Below, piece by piece: positions 39,289-46,959 of a stretch of DNA of 64,000 bases. Origin of the DNA: Gilvimarinus agarilyticus (GTDB lineage: Bacteria; Pseudomonadota; Gammaproteobacteria; Pseudomonadales; Cellvibrionaceae); the NCBI RefSeq assembly GCF_000832015.1, contig NZ_JXCJ01000001.1, positions 2,995,975-3,059,974 on the forward strand, given 5' to 3'. Numbering within the stretch: the first letter of the stretch is position 1; the number at the start of each line of letters is the position of its first letter. Below the pieces are notes generated by a model. The model had not been told where the DNA came from, did not search any database, and saw only the letters and a program-made list of their open reading frames with translations. The position numbers and the translations under genes are program-made.

Positions 39289-39857
39289 TTAGTATACTGC
39301 TTAACTAGCCTTTGGTATTCGCCATCAACTATTCCCTTTAGGGTACTTCCCTTAGACGCGGCATCTCGTTTAATTTTATTGAATTTTGCAACTTTTTCTG
39401 GGCTGTTTGCTTCACCCTTTCTCTCGCGCTCCTCAGTTTCGTTTAATATCTCCATCTGGGCACGCCATAATGCGATAACCGTGTTGATATTTCGCGTTTG
39501 CTCCGCTATCTCAACCTGCTTAACCAAAGACTCTTCCGTAGCCTTTTGGGTGGCCGTAGCTTGCTCGATAGCTATCCGTGCCTGCTCTAATTCAGCTCTA
39601 GACTGAGCCAGTGCAACCTGGTTCTGCCTAAGGCTGGTAACAAGGAGAATTACCGTGATTAGTCCCACTACAGGGTTCACCAGCCCCCCAAGGTAATCGC
39701 CCAGCTGCCCCCACTGCTCTGGACTATCACTGATATCGTAGCTCCAGAACTTAGCTATATAGAACAACGTCGCCAAGGTTAATATCGCTAGAGACAGAGG
39801 AACTGCCCACTTTAAAACGTTGAATTTGGGTATGTTGGGTAGCTCTAAGTCAGCCAT
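39285..39857 (-). CDS. two-TM coiled-coil protein, abortive-infection-like
   Basis: 190 aa from the ATG at 39857 (GGAG 6 nt upstream). Two membrane segments (about 13-36 and 57-75), then a long Gln/Glu/Lys helix. The layout, with WGQLGDYLGGLVNPVVGLIT between the segments followed by LRQNQVALAQSRAELEQ, resembles the N-terminal part of putative phage abortive-infection proteins. There is no nuclease domain in the C-terminal part that I recognise. It is the last phage gene, a usual place for accessory genes. Confidence 0.6.
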   Translation of the reverse strand: MADLELPNIPKFNVLKWAVPLSLAILTLATLFYIAKFWSYDISDSPEQWGQLGDYLGGLVNPVVGLITVILLVTSLRQNQVALAQSRAELEQARIAIEQATATQKATEESLVKQVEIAEQTRNINTVIALWRAQMEILNETEERERKGEANSPEKVAKFNKIKRDAASKGSTLKGIVDGEYQRLVKQYTK

Positions 39858-39891
39858 ACGGCACTCCATGCTCGTGAATTTGGGTGTTATC

Positions 39892-40683
39892 TTAAAACAA
39901 TCCAGCCGGTTCCGCAGCCACATCCCAACTGAATATCAGCACTTCCTTCGCCTGGCTACCTTTACCACCGTTCACGGTGTACTTGATATCGGTCGTCTCG
40001 ATGTGGAAGTCTGCAAAGCACCGGCGGATGTCAGGGTGGTCATTCAGGCTGATAATTGCCTTACCCTGTAAGCTGGCCAGTACCTTGGCCATCTGCTCAT
40101 ACTGCTCAAAGCCAAACACCACGCCGTAACCAGCGGTTTCCCAGTACGGCGGATCCATGTAGAACAGCGTGTGCGGCCGGTCGTAGCGCTTAATGCAATC
40201 AGCCCAGCTCAGGTGCTCGATGAACGTGCTGGATAGCCGTAGATGCGCGGCCGAGAGCTGCTCCTCTAAGCGCAGCAAGTTAAGGCCCGGCGGGGTTGTA
40301 GTGGCGGTACCGTAAGTTTGGCCCTCAACTAGCCCCCCAAAGGCTGACTGCTGTAAGTAGTAAAACCGAGCTGCTCGCTGAATATCGGTCAATGTCTCCA
40401 CCCGCGTGTCCTGCAGCCACTTAAACACCTGGCGTGAACTCAGGGCCCACTTAAACTGCCGTACAAACTCCTCTAGGTGGTGCTGCACAACACGATATAG
40501 GTTAACGAGGTCACCGTTGATATCGTTTAACACCTCCACGTCTGCTGGGTTCGGCCGCAAGAAGAACAAAGCCGCTCCTCCAGCGAACGGCTCAACGTAG
40601 CACTTGTGACTAGGGAACAGCGGGAATATACGGTCTGCAAGCCTACGCTTTCCGCCGATCCATGGAATGATTGGGTTTGCCAT
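39892..40683 (-). CDS. dam: phage DNA adenine methylase (Dam, D12 class)
   Basis: A 263-aa N6-adenine methyltransferase. The AdoMet-binding PWIGGKRRL and EPFAGGAAL (motif I) and the catalytic DPPYWETAGY (motif IV, DPPY) are present. GGAGG lies 6 nt before the ATG. The start is inside the com-like gene (41-bp overlap), the same overlapping plan as com-mom of phage Mu. It probably methylates phage DNA against restriction or controls phage regulation. Confidence 0.92.
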   Translation of the reverse strand: MANPIIPWIGGKRRLADRIFPLFPSHKCYVEPFAGGAALFFLRPNPADVEVLNDINGDLVNLYRVVQHHLEEFVRQFKWALSSRQVFKWLQDTRVETLTDIQRAARFYYLQQSAFGGLVEGQTYGTATTTPPGLNLLRLEEQLSAAHLRLSSTFIEHLSWADCIKRYDRPHTLFYMDPPYWETAGYGVVFGFEQYEQMAKVLASLQGKAIISLNDHPDIRRCFADFHIETTDIKYTVNGGKGSQAKEVLIFSWDVAAEPAGLF

Positions 40684-40828
40684 TATTGCCTCCGGGGCTT
40701 CCGTCCAGAGGCTCGGTGGCCTTCACATGATGATTAAGCGCTTTACAGCGCGGGCATTTGATCTGTATCTCTTTAAAATCTGCTACGGCCAGCTTACGGC
40801 CGCAGTCATAACATCTAACATCTTCCAT
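40643..40828 (-). CDS. com: Com-like zinc-finger regulatory protein
   Basis: 61 aa. Zinc ligands CYDCG and IKCPRCKALN form two CxxC knuckles as in Mu Com, the RNA-binding activator that opens the hairpin over the mom start. It overlaps the dam start by 41 bp, suggesting that Com controls dam translation here. The start at 40828 is uncertain (a TTG three codons upstream is possible). Confidence 0.8.
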   Translation of the reverse strand: MEDVRCYDCGRKLAVADFKEIQIKCPRCKALNHHVKATEPLDGSPGGNNGKPNHSMDRRKA

Positions 40829-40966
40829 TGTGCGCAAACCTTTTTCATTCTGGTAACATGCGCCTACTCTCGCGAGAGTGGGCGGTCTTGGTCGGTTTGC
40901 AGCCTGGTTCTGCTAATCGACGTCGGCAGCGGTGTTACAGCACCGGTGCCGTCGCCGCTTTTATTA

Positions 40967-41584
40967 CTAGGGTGTTGTCGTCCGGTTATCCGATGCGTCG
41001 CTGTAGCGGCTGTTGTCCACTGGCCCTGGCGAGTAGTTGGCGCAGCTGTCACCCAGGCAGCTATCCGCGTATCGGTCACCGTGCCACTGGTCGCCACCTA
41101 CGCTATCCCCGCCGATATTGGTACTCGAGTCATTGACCTGTCGCCCGCTAATCAAATCTCGGCCAGCATAAGTGCTATGGTCGTTAACACGGTCGCCACC
41201 AATCTGATCGCCCCCAACAGATAACGAGTTGTCGATATAACTGCGCTCCATTGACGTTACCGCACCCGTTACGCCTACCAATGCGTCTGACCACTGCTCG
41301 CCAACCAGGTACGAGCCATAAATAGGCAGCGCCACCGAGAGGGTTTTATCCAGCAGCCCCCAGGCCGGGTGATAGTCGTTCCGTGGTTGCGGGGTTGTCA
41401 CCTTGTTGCCCTCCTGAGCGACCATCACCCGGCACAGGTCGGTCTCGCAGCTAGCCGCCTGCATCGATAACCTGTCTTGCCGGGCCCGCTCAGCGGCCGC
41501 CCACTGCAGCCAGCGGTCATCGGGCTGGTTGCTCGCGCACGCACAAAGCGTCAACGCTAAGGTTAAAACCAATAATATGCGCAT
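40967..41584 (-). CDS. phage lipoprotein with Gly-Asp repeats
   Basis: 205 aa. The signal peptide MRILLVLTLALTLCAC ends in a lipobox, so an outer-membrane or inner-membrane lipoprotein is predicted. The C-terminal half has imperfect repeats around GGDQIGGDRVND and GGDSVGGDQWHGD. GGAGG lies before the ATG. Its place in a lysis/accessory region is compatible with a spanin, but the repeats are not spanin-like, so the role is unknown. Confidence 0.65.
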   Translation of the reverse strand: MRILLVLTLALTLCACASNQPDDRWLQWAAAERARQDRLSMQAASCETDLCRVMVAQEGNKVTTPQPRNDYHPAWGLLDKTLSVALPIYGSYLVGEQWSDALVGVTGAVTSMERSYIDNSLSVGGDQIGGDRVNDHSTYAGRDLISGRQVNDSSTNIGGDSVGGDQWHGDRYADSCLGDSCANYSPGPVDNSRYSDASDNRTTTP

Positions 41585-41597
41585 ACGCGCCTCCTGC

Positions 41598-41948
41598 TTA
41601 ATAGTGAAACCGGCCGAAAACTCGGACGGCGTAATAGATCGGGTAACGGTAGCGCGCTCTCACGCCCTCCCATGTCATTGCCTGCAGAAACAGTAAATCG
41701 CACTTGGCTCGCGGAATCTTTTTGCGGTAGCAAAAATCGTGAATGATGGCGCCCAGGACTGAGCGGCCTTTAAACCATGCATACAACGGCCCCAGTAACC
41801 GGGGCACGCTGTCTGTATCGCAAATAAAGCCGGCGGGGACGATATCGCCGTTGGGGAGGTGGATATCTTCGAGAAGCTGTACCAGCTTGCCTCCGGGGAG
41901 GTGACAAACCTTTACGCCCTGGTACGGCCCCTCAAAGAGCGTGATCAT
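41598..41948 (-). CDS. DUF1353 family phage protein
   Basis: 116 aa. VPAGFICDTDSVPRLLG and GAIIHDFCYRKK match the DUF1353 pattern (TD..S.P, then HD..Y). The function is unknown. Its start overlaps the upstream gene by 4 bp (ATGA). Confidence 0.8.
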   Translation of the reverse strand: MITLFEGPYQGVKVCHLPGGKLVQLLEDIHLPNGDIVPAGFICDTDSVPRLLGPLYAWFKGRSVLGAIIHDFCYRKKIPRAKCDLLFLQAMTWEGVRARYRYPIYYAVRVFGRFHY

Positions 41949-42733
41949 TCAGGTTCTGGCGCTGCCCACGTCTGGGCCATAATCGCGGCCACTTTCTCAG
42001 CATCCGTTAAAGCTGCGTCAGCGGCGATCGTATCCACTTGATCTTTTAATACCCAGCTCAGCAGCCAAATTGGCTCACAGCGGGCTTCCTCTTTCGCGCT
42101 AATCTCGGCAAACAGCGCTGTCGTGCGGGGGTGATTGACGTTATCAGCGTCGCGCCAAATCGCACCAGGAGCAAATCCGCCATTTAAGTCAGCGTTCGAT
42201 TTAGCCCTGTTCATCAGGGTTACCGAGCGCGGGTCGGTTTGAAAAATACGGCCGTCGCTCAGGGTAACAGTCGCGCTTTCGTCATTAATGAGTATATCGC
42301 GCTCGTACTCTATTGCCGCTTTACGCTTTGCTACTGCTTCGGCAACCGAAGGGCCGGTAACCACCCATGTTTGCGCCCACAAGTTGGGGTCAGTTTTATC
42401 CAGGGCTCCAGCAACATGAGATTGCCAGGCCTCTAAGACCGGTGGTGCAACCTCCAACACACGCACTACGCCTACCGACTCTAAATCTTCATTCGATACC
42501 GCATTTAAGCGGTTAATAATACGAGTTTTAGTGCGCACGCGGGGCACGGGTTCTACCGGGGGCTCAGGTTCTACCTCCGGAGTTTCACCTTCTATACCCT
42601 CGACAACATCAACGGACGGCGCTGGTGGTGTCACGATATCTTCAACGGTTTCTGGGGCGGCCATTAAACGAGCTTTTACGTCTCGCTCTTCCAGCGTATC
42701 TTCGGTTTCTCGGTCTAAAAAAAATATAGCCAT
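41945..42733 (-). CDS. DUF4376-type tail fibre-associated protein
   Basis: 262 aa. The N-terminal half has a Pro/Glu/Val-rich linker. The C-terminal half (RKAAIEYERDILINDESATVT, FQTDPRSVTLMN) is DUF4376-like, a domain found in phage tail fibre assembly or fibre-adjacent proteins. It lies directly after the fibre genes. Confidence 0.65.
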   Translation of the reverse strand: MAIFFLDRETEDTLEERDVKARLMAAPETVEDIVTPPAPSVDVVEGIEGETPEVEPEPPVEPVPRVRTKTRIINRLNAVSNEDLESVGVVRVLEVAPPVLEAWQSHVAGALDKTDPNLWAQTWVVTGPSVAEAVAKRKAAIEYERDILINDESATVTLSDGRIFQTDPRSVTLMNRAKSNADLNGGFAPGAIWRDADNVNHPRTTALFAEISAKEEARCEPIWLLSWVLKDQVDTIAADAALTDAEKVAAIMAQTWAAPEPE

Positions 42734-42738
42734 CAGTT

Positions 42739-43329
42739 TTACCCTTGGTCAATTAGTAGTAGTTGCACGCAACCGCGCACTGCTGCGCTTGTGTAGTAGT
42801 TGGGGGGTGTATAGTTCTGGCCGCCCATACGCCCATAATTGCCGCCCGCTGGGTTTGTGATAATTAACGTTTGCCAGTCGTCATAGTCTTGCGTGTATTG
42901 CCCATTCCACCCATCTAAAGTGGCTCCGTTACCAAGGTCCCCGCCGGAACGACTTGCGCCAAAGTTGTTGCTAGTGATCGAACAAGAGGCACCGGACGTG
43001 CCGTCATTTGCACCAATCACTGACGAATCACCAGGGTGGGTCTTGCTCGCGGCAGAAGAGCCTGCAGGCCCCAAGGAAACCGTCACTTCTCCGGTAACAG
43101 TAACGCTCGTCCATGTATTGCCGCTTCCATGCTTACCGCGCTGACCCGTCACGGTCTCAGAGGGAGATTTAACATTACCGCCATGGCCGCCGCCCGAGCC
43201 TCGTACAAAGACGTCGGCTACGCAGCATGTAACAAAAAACGCACTCGCACTGATAACAACCCACTCGCCGCGTCGTACAAACTTGCCGTTAATCGCGCGT
43301 CCTGGCTTCCTAAGACCTAACTGCGTCAT
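42739..43329 (-). CDS. glycine-rich tail tip/fibre-associated protein
   Basis: 196 aa. A hydrophobic stretch near 25-42 (VVISASAFFVTCCV), then a Gly/Ser/Asn-rich central part (about 45-130) and an aromatic C-terminal region. Similar glycine-rich proteins end the fibre cluster of other siphoviruses. The role is inferred from position only. Confidence 0.5.
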   Translation of the reverse strand: MTQLGLRKPGRAINGKFVRRGEWVVISASAFFVTCCVADVFVRGSGGGHGGNVKSPSETVTGQRGKHGSGNTWTSVTVTGEVTVSLGPAGSSAASKTHPGDSSVIGANDGTSGASCSITSNNFGASRSGGDLGNGATLDGWNGQYTQDYDDWQTLIITNPAGGNYGRMGGQNYTPPNYYTSAAVRGCVQLLLIDQG

Positions 43330-43331
43330 GG

Positions 43332-44678
43332 TTACGGTCTCTCATCTGACTGATAGAAACTAAGTTGACCAGGCTTTAACGGGTTCCAGTAGAACTCGAT
43401 AATATCCAATGCTGTGCGGGTGGTGCCGTACTCAGGTACCGAGGGCCAATGTGCTGTAAGCGCTGAGTTCAATAACGTATTAACGCCAGTTTTAACGCCT
43501 GCACCAGTCATCATTATCGTGCAGCTAAATAGATCATCTTCGTCTGTCGGCACCCCAATGATATTTAGGTTGAAGGCGCCAGAGGTCGAGATACTCACGT
43601 CGCTAAAATCAAAGAGGAAAACGTTGTACTCGCTACAATCAAGATCGACTTCAATGTCATTGCTGACCTCGTCCACGCTGGTTAAAACTTGGACGGGCGC
43701 GGTTTTACGGCCTGAACCACTACCCACCGGCTTCCAGCCAGACCAAACACCAGCACTTTTTACATTTTGATAGGATTCACCGGTAAAGCGAGAAGTAACC
43801 TTTATAAGCTCATATGTAGAAGCAATGTAATCGCGGCTCACGTAACCAGCAGCATTAGCTTTGGCCGGCATATTAATAGGCACGCCATTTGGCCCCCAGT
43901 AATACTTCGCGTTACCGCCGTTACCCGCAATCGGCGGTAAGTTTAGGATATCATCAGCAGAAGTAATCCGAATTGAGTCTCCGTACCCCATATGGCCGAC
44001 AGTAGAAACTCGACCAGCTGTTGTATCAATCTGAGATACGGTTTTCTGCAAATTTCCGCTTGTCCAGAATTGCTGGTCCACGCCCCAGCCAGATGCGTTT
44101 ATAGTTCGCCCCCAGAATTGACCGTTATTCGCTCCGACAATCTGCCAGCCGTACCTGTTGCCAGATTCAGCCAAACCTATAACGCATAAACCTGTACCGT
44201 TACTGCTACCAAGCCTGTGAGCATCGCCACCGCCCTGGTAATAAAATCGCGTCTTATCAATTAAGTACGAGTCAGTGTTTTCAATCAAAGATTGATCTGC
44301 ACCCAAACCCCACTGCTGGATCAAGCCCAAGGCGCCGTTCTCACTCACAAACCGGCTAGACTCCGGCGCCCAATCGTTATTGGCATCGCTCGGCTCACTT
44401 GTAGTTACGTTTGCAAGGTTGTTCTGCAAACGCCATATTTTTCCATCGTGGTACGCGGTTGCAGGCTTAGATAAACCCCCGCTCAAATCACTCCAATAGC
44501 CCTTGTAGTCGTCAATATTCAGCAGCAAGTAATCCTTCAGCACGTCATCGTGGCTTTTTGCATCGTTCGCAACCGTTACGGCCGCGTCTACGGCCTGGGC
44601 TAAGTCCTGCAGCTTTGCCAAGTACTGGCCGCCTACATCACTTTGGTTGAACTCTATACCGGGTACGGGTATCGCCAT
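43332..44678 (-). CDS. tail fibre protein with pyocin-knob-like domain
   Basis: 448 aa. The N-terminal part (residues 1-70) is helical and probably attaches to the tail. The centre has features of pyocin-knob domains (DDILNLPPIAGN, ESYQNVKSAGVWSGWKPVGSG), which occur in phage fibres and R-pyocins. The C-terminal ~120 residues are beta-rich and probably contact the receptor. Confidence 0.75.
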   Translation of the reverse strand: MAIPVPGIEFNQSDVGGQYLAKLQDLAQAVDAAVTVANDAKSHDDVLKDYLLLNIDDYKGYWSDLSGGLSKPATAYHDGKIWRLQNNLANVTTSEPSDANNDWAPESSRFVSENGALGLIQQWGLGADQSLIENTDSYLIDKTRFYYQGGGDAHRLGSSNGTGLCVIGLAESGNRYGWQIVGANNGQFWGRTINASGWGVDQQFWTSGNLQKTVSQIDTTAGRVSTVGHMGYGDSIRITSADDILNLPPIAGNGGNAKYYWGPNGVPINMPAKANAAGYVSRDYIASTYELIKVTSRFTGESYQNVKSAGVWSGWKPVGSGSGRKTAPVQVLTSVDEVSNDIEVDLDCSEYNVFLFDFSDVSISTSGAFNLNIIGVPTDEDDLFSCTIMMTGAGVKTGVNTLLNSALTAHWPSVPEYGTTRTALDIIEFYWNPLKPGQLSFYQSDERP

Positions 44679-44680
44679 TG

Positions 44681-45529
44681 TTATGCCTCTCTCACCTCAA
44701 TGGGTGCCGTAAAGTTATTAAAAAAATTGCCGCTGAGCGCAGGGTTACCGACAAACTTGGCGCTCATAGCGTATTCAATTTCGTTTCGGCCGCCAGTTTC
44801 TGGGAACATACTGATAAAGAAATCTTTCGTGATACCTACCGAGCGGATTGCCTCGCTCATGTGTGGTCGCTCTTGCTCGCTCAGGTAATCTAGGGAAAAT
44901 GCCACACGCCGGTGACGCGGACGTGCTGTGCTAAAAACTGATTGCGCAGCCGTTACGCGCTGTGCCTCCGCGCTTAGCCATTGGTGCTGGTGGCCATAAC
45001 TAAAATTAAAGGTCGGTTGAAAACTACGGCCCAAAAAAACGCGGTCAAACTCATGCAACCCGTCACGGGCATCAGTATCAGATATCGTAATGCGCCCGCT
45101 GCGTGCAAACGTCGGTGGCATCCAGCACTGGCTAAACTTAAACGGCCAATTGCCAAAAACGCTCACTACCAGGGTATCCACTAGCCAATTCAGCTCGCCC
45201 AGTGTTTTTGTTGCTACAGCAGGCACAGTGTCAGAGTCATACACCCGCGTGCCCGTTAACTCGGTGCCATCAAACAACTCCACGCGCCAAGTCGCTAGGT
45301 CACTTAGCCAGTGCCGGTACAACACAAGCCCGTCAATTAGCTGGAGTGAACCCAACTCAAACGTAAACTGCGAGTTACCGGCGCCATCGGGCGTAATCGC
45401 GGCGGTTTTGCTGCGGCCATAAATTTGCGAGTTAGCCACAGGTAAGCTGCTCACCTCGGTGCCGGCGGCCACGCTTAAAGTGGCGGTATCCCACAAATTA
45501 TCAATCAACATCCGCATGTTATTGCTCAC
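44681..45529 (-). CDS. phage tail tip structural protein
   Basis: About 282 aa. GTG at 45529 is preferred: GGAGGT lies 6 nt before it and it overlaps the upstream stop as GTGA. Segments such as YGRSKTAAITPDG and FVGNPALSGNFFNNF are typical of a beta-rich virion protein but I do not recognise a named family. The position between hub-like protein and fibre suggests a tail-tip role. Confidence 0.6.
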   Translation of the reverse strand: MSNNMRMLIDNLWDTATLSVAAGTEVSSLPVANSQIYGRSKTAAITPDGAGNSQFTFELGSLQLIDGLVLYRHWLSDLATWRVELFDGTELTGTRVYDSDTVPAVATKTLGELNWLVDTLVVSVFGNWPFKFSQCWMPPTFARSGRITISDTDARDGLHEFDRVFLGRSFQPTFNFSYGHQHQWLSAEAQRVTAAQSVFSTARPRHRRVAFSLDYLSEQERPHMSEAIRSVGITKDFFISMFPETGGRNEIEYAMSAKFVGNPALSGNFFNNFTAPIEVREA

Positions 45530-46959
45530 TGCCACACCTCCAGTCTTACGCTGTTTTGTTCGGGCAAGTCGGTTAATCGGGTAATCAGTGCATCACCACC
45601 GGCGGCAAAATACTGTGGATATTGGATGCTAATGCTTTGGCCCAGCTGCATGGCGAATGGGCTGGCAAAGGCGGCCAGCTCAAAAATAGTGTGTGGAGTT
45701 GCGGCTATACCGGCGCGGCGGGCGGCTTCGGTACCGGCGTCGGTTTCTGCGGCTATGAGCGTGCTCACCGTAATGTCAGCCGCGTCTGGGTAATTCGTGG
45801 TAATGCCAGCGTTTGTGGCCACAACAACGCTCTCGGTTTGCTCGTACTGCGTTGCCAGCTCGGGCTCGTTCTCGCGTATCGTGCCGGCCAGGCCATCAGC
45901 CTGGGGCGTCCAGTTGCGCTGGTAGCCAAGGGTAATGGTTTTGGCCGGCGCAATACGGCGTACCGGTAATAGGCTTTCGTCTTCAATATCATCCGGGGTC
46001 AGCGCGTCGGTAGCTGCTTGTACGCCGTCAAAGTGCACCAAGGCCACTTGGTTTAAGCGGTTAAAAAACCAGGCTGCGCCAACGCTGGCGGCAATCTTGT
46101 CCAGGGCATCGGCTACCGTGGTTTCATCCACTATGTACAGGCCCAAGGTGTAAGCCGGCAGCGTATCGCCAATGGGCGCACTTAGGCCCATTACATCGGT
46201 AACCAGGTGAGCAATTAAATCGTCGGCCGTTGCTAAATAAGTGCCGCCTACAACAGCACCCTCCACGTCAGCCGTAACCCGGCCGGTGGCGTTGTTGGTT
46301 AGGGTAAAGGTACCGGTGACCACATCGGCGGTAAACGGTATGCTCATGCCGTTCTCGCGCACGTCGGTAATCGCTTGCACGGCCCCGTCGTGCACCTGGT
46401 ACTTTTTAATCGTGTGGTCTATCAGCACAGGGCTTACGTTAAAGCACTTGCCGTAGCAAAGTGGTATGGGCTTGCCGGCACTGGGCCCGGTGGCCAATGT
46501 GTTTTGCTGCACGGGCCGGTCAAACAACGCGGCGCGGTCTTTAAACGTTAGCGTGGCGTGGTCATAGCTGGCGGCCTCTAGCTGCTCAATACGGCCAACC
46601 ACAATCTGCCCAAAACTTGCCAGTGGCCAACTGGCATCACCCACAAACATTCTAAATTCACGGCCACCAAAAACCGCCGCGCCTACCAGCGCCTGCAGCT
46701 CGTCATCCAGGAACAGCTCAAGCTCACCGATCGCAACGCGGCTTACGCCAATAAAGGCTTCGCTCATTTCCCTGTCAAACTCGGGCAGGCTTAATATCGT
46801 GTCCGGGTACGGCGTTAGCGCCGGCGTATCACTCGCGGCGGTGCGGTACGGGTGCGTGCTGCGGCGCAGGGTGTACTCGGTACCGGCCAGCAGGTAATCC
46901 ATCTCAATTAAATAACACCGGTCAAGCGCTGGCGTTTTTAGCCATTCACTAAACAGCAT
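45526..46959 (-). CDS. phage tail tip/hub protein
   Basis: 477 aa. The N-terminus MLFSEWLKTPALDRCYLIEMDY and the length are typical of the tail-tip protein placed after the tape measure in siphoviral Mu-like phages. It starts one base before the tape-measure stop (TAATG) with GGAGG upstream. The C-terminal half has hub-like beta structure. Confidence 0.7.
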   Translation of the reverse strand: MLFSEWLKTPALDRCYLIEMDYLLAGTEYTLRRSTHPYRTAASDTPALTPYPDTILSLPEFDREMSEAFIGVSRVAIGELELFLDDELQALVGAAVFGGREFRMFVGDASWPLASFGQIVVGRIEQLEAASYDHATLTFKDRAALFDRPVQQNTLATGPSAGKPIPLCYGKCFNVSPVLIDHTIKKYQVHDGAVQAITDVRENGMSIPFTADVVTGTFTLTNNATGRVTADVEGAVVGGTYLATADDLIAHLVTDVMGLSAPIGDTLPAYTLGLYIVDETTVADALDKIAASVGAAWFFNRLNQVALVHFDGVQAATDALTPDDIEDESLLPVRRIAPAKTITLGYQRNWTPQADGLAGTIRENEPELATQYEQTESVVVATNAGITTNYPDAADITVSTLIAAETDAGTEAARRAGIAATPHTIFELAAFASPFAMQLGQSISIQYPQYFAAGGDALITRLTDLPEQNSVRLEVWQ

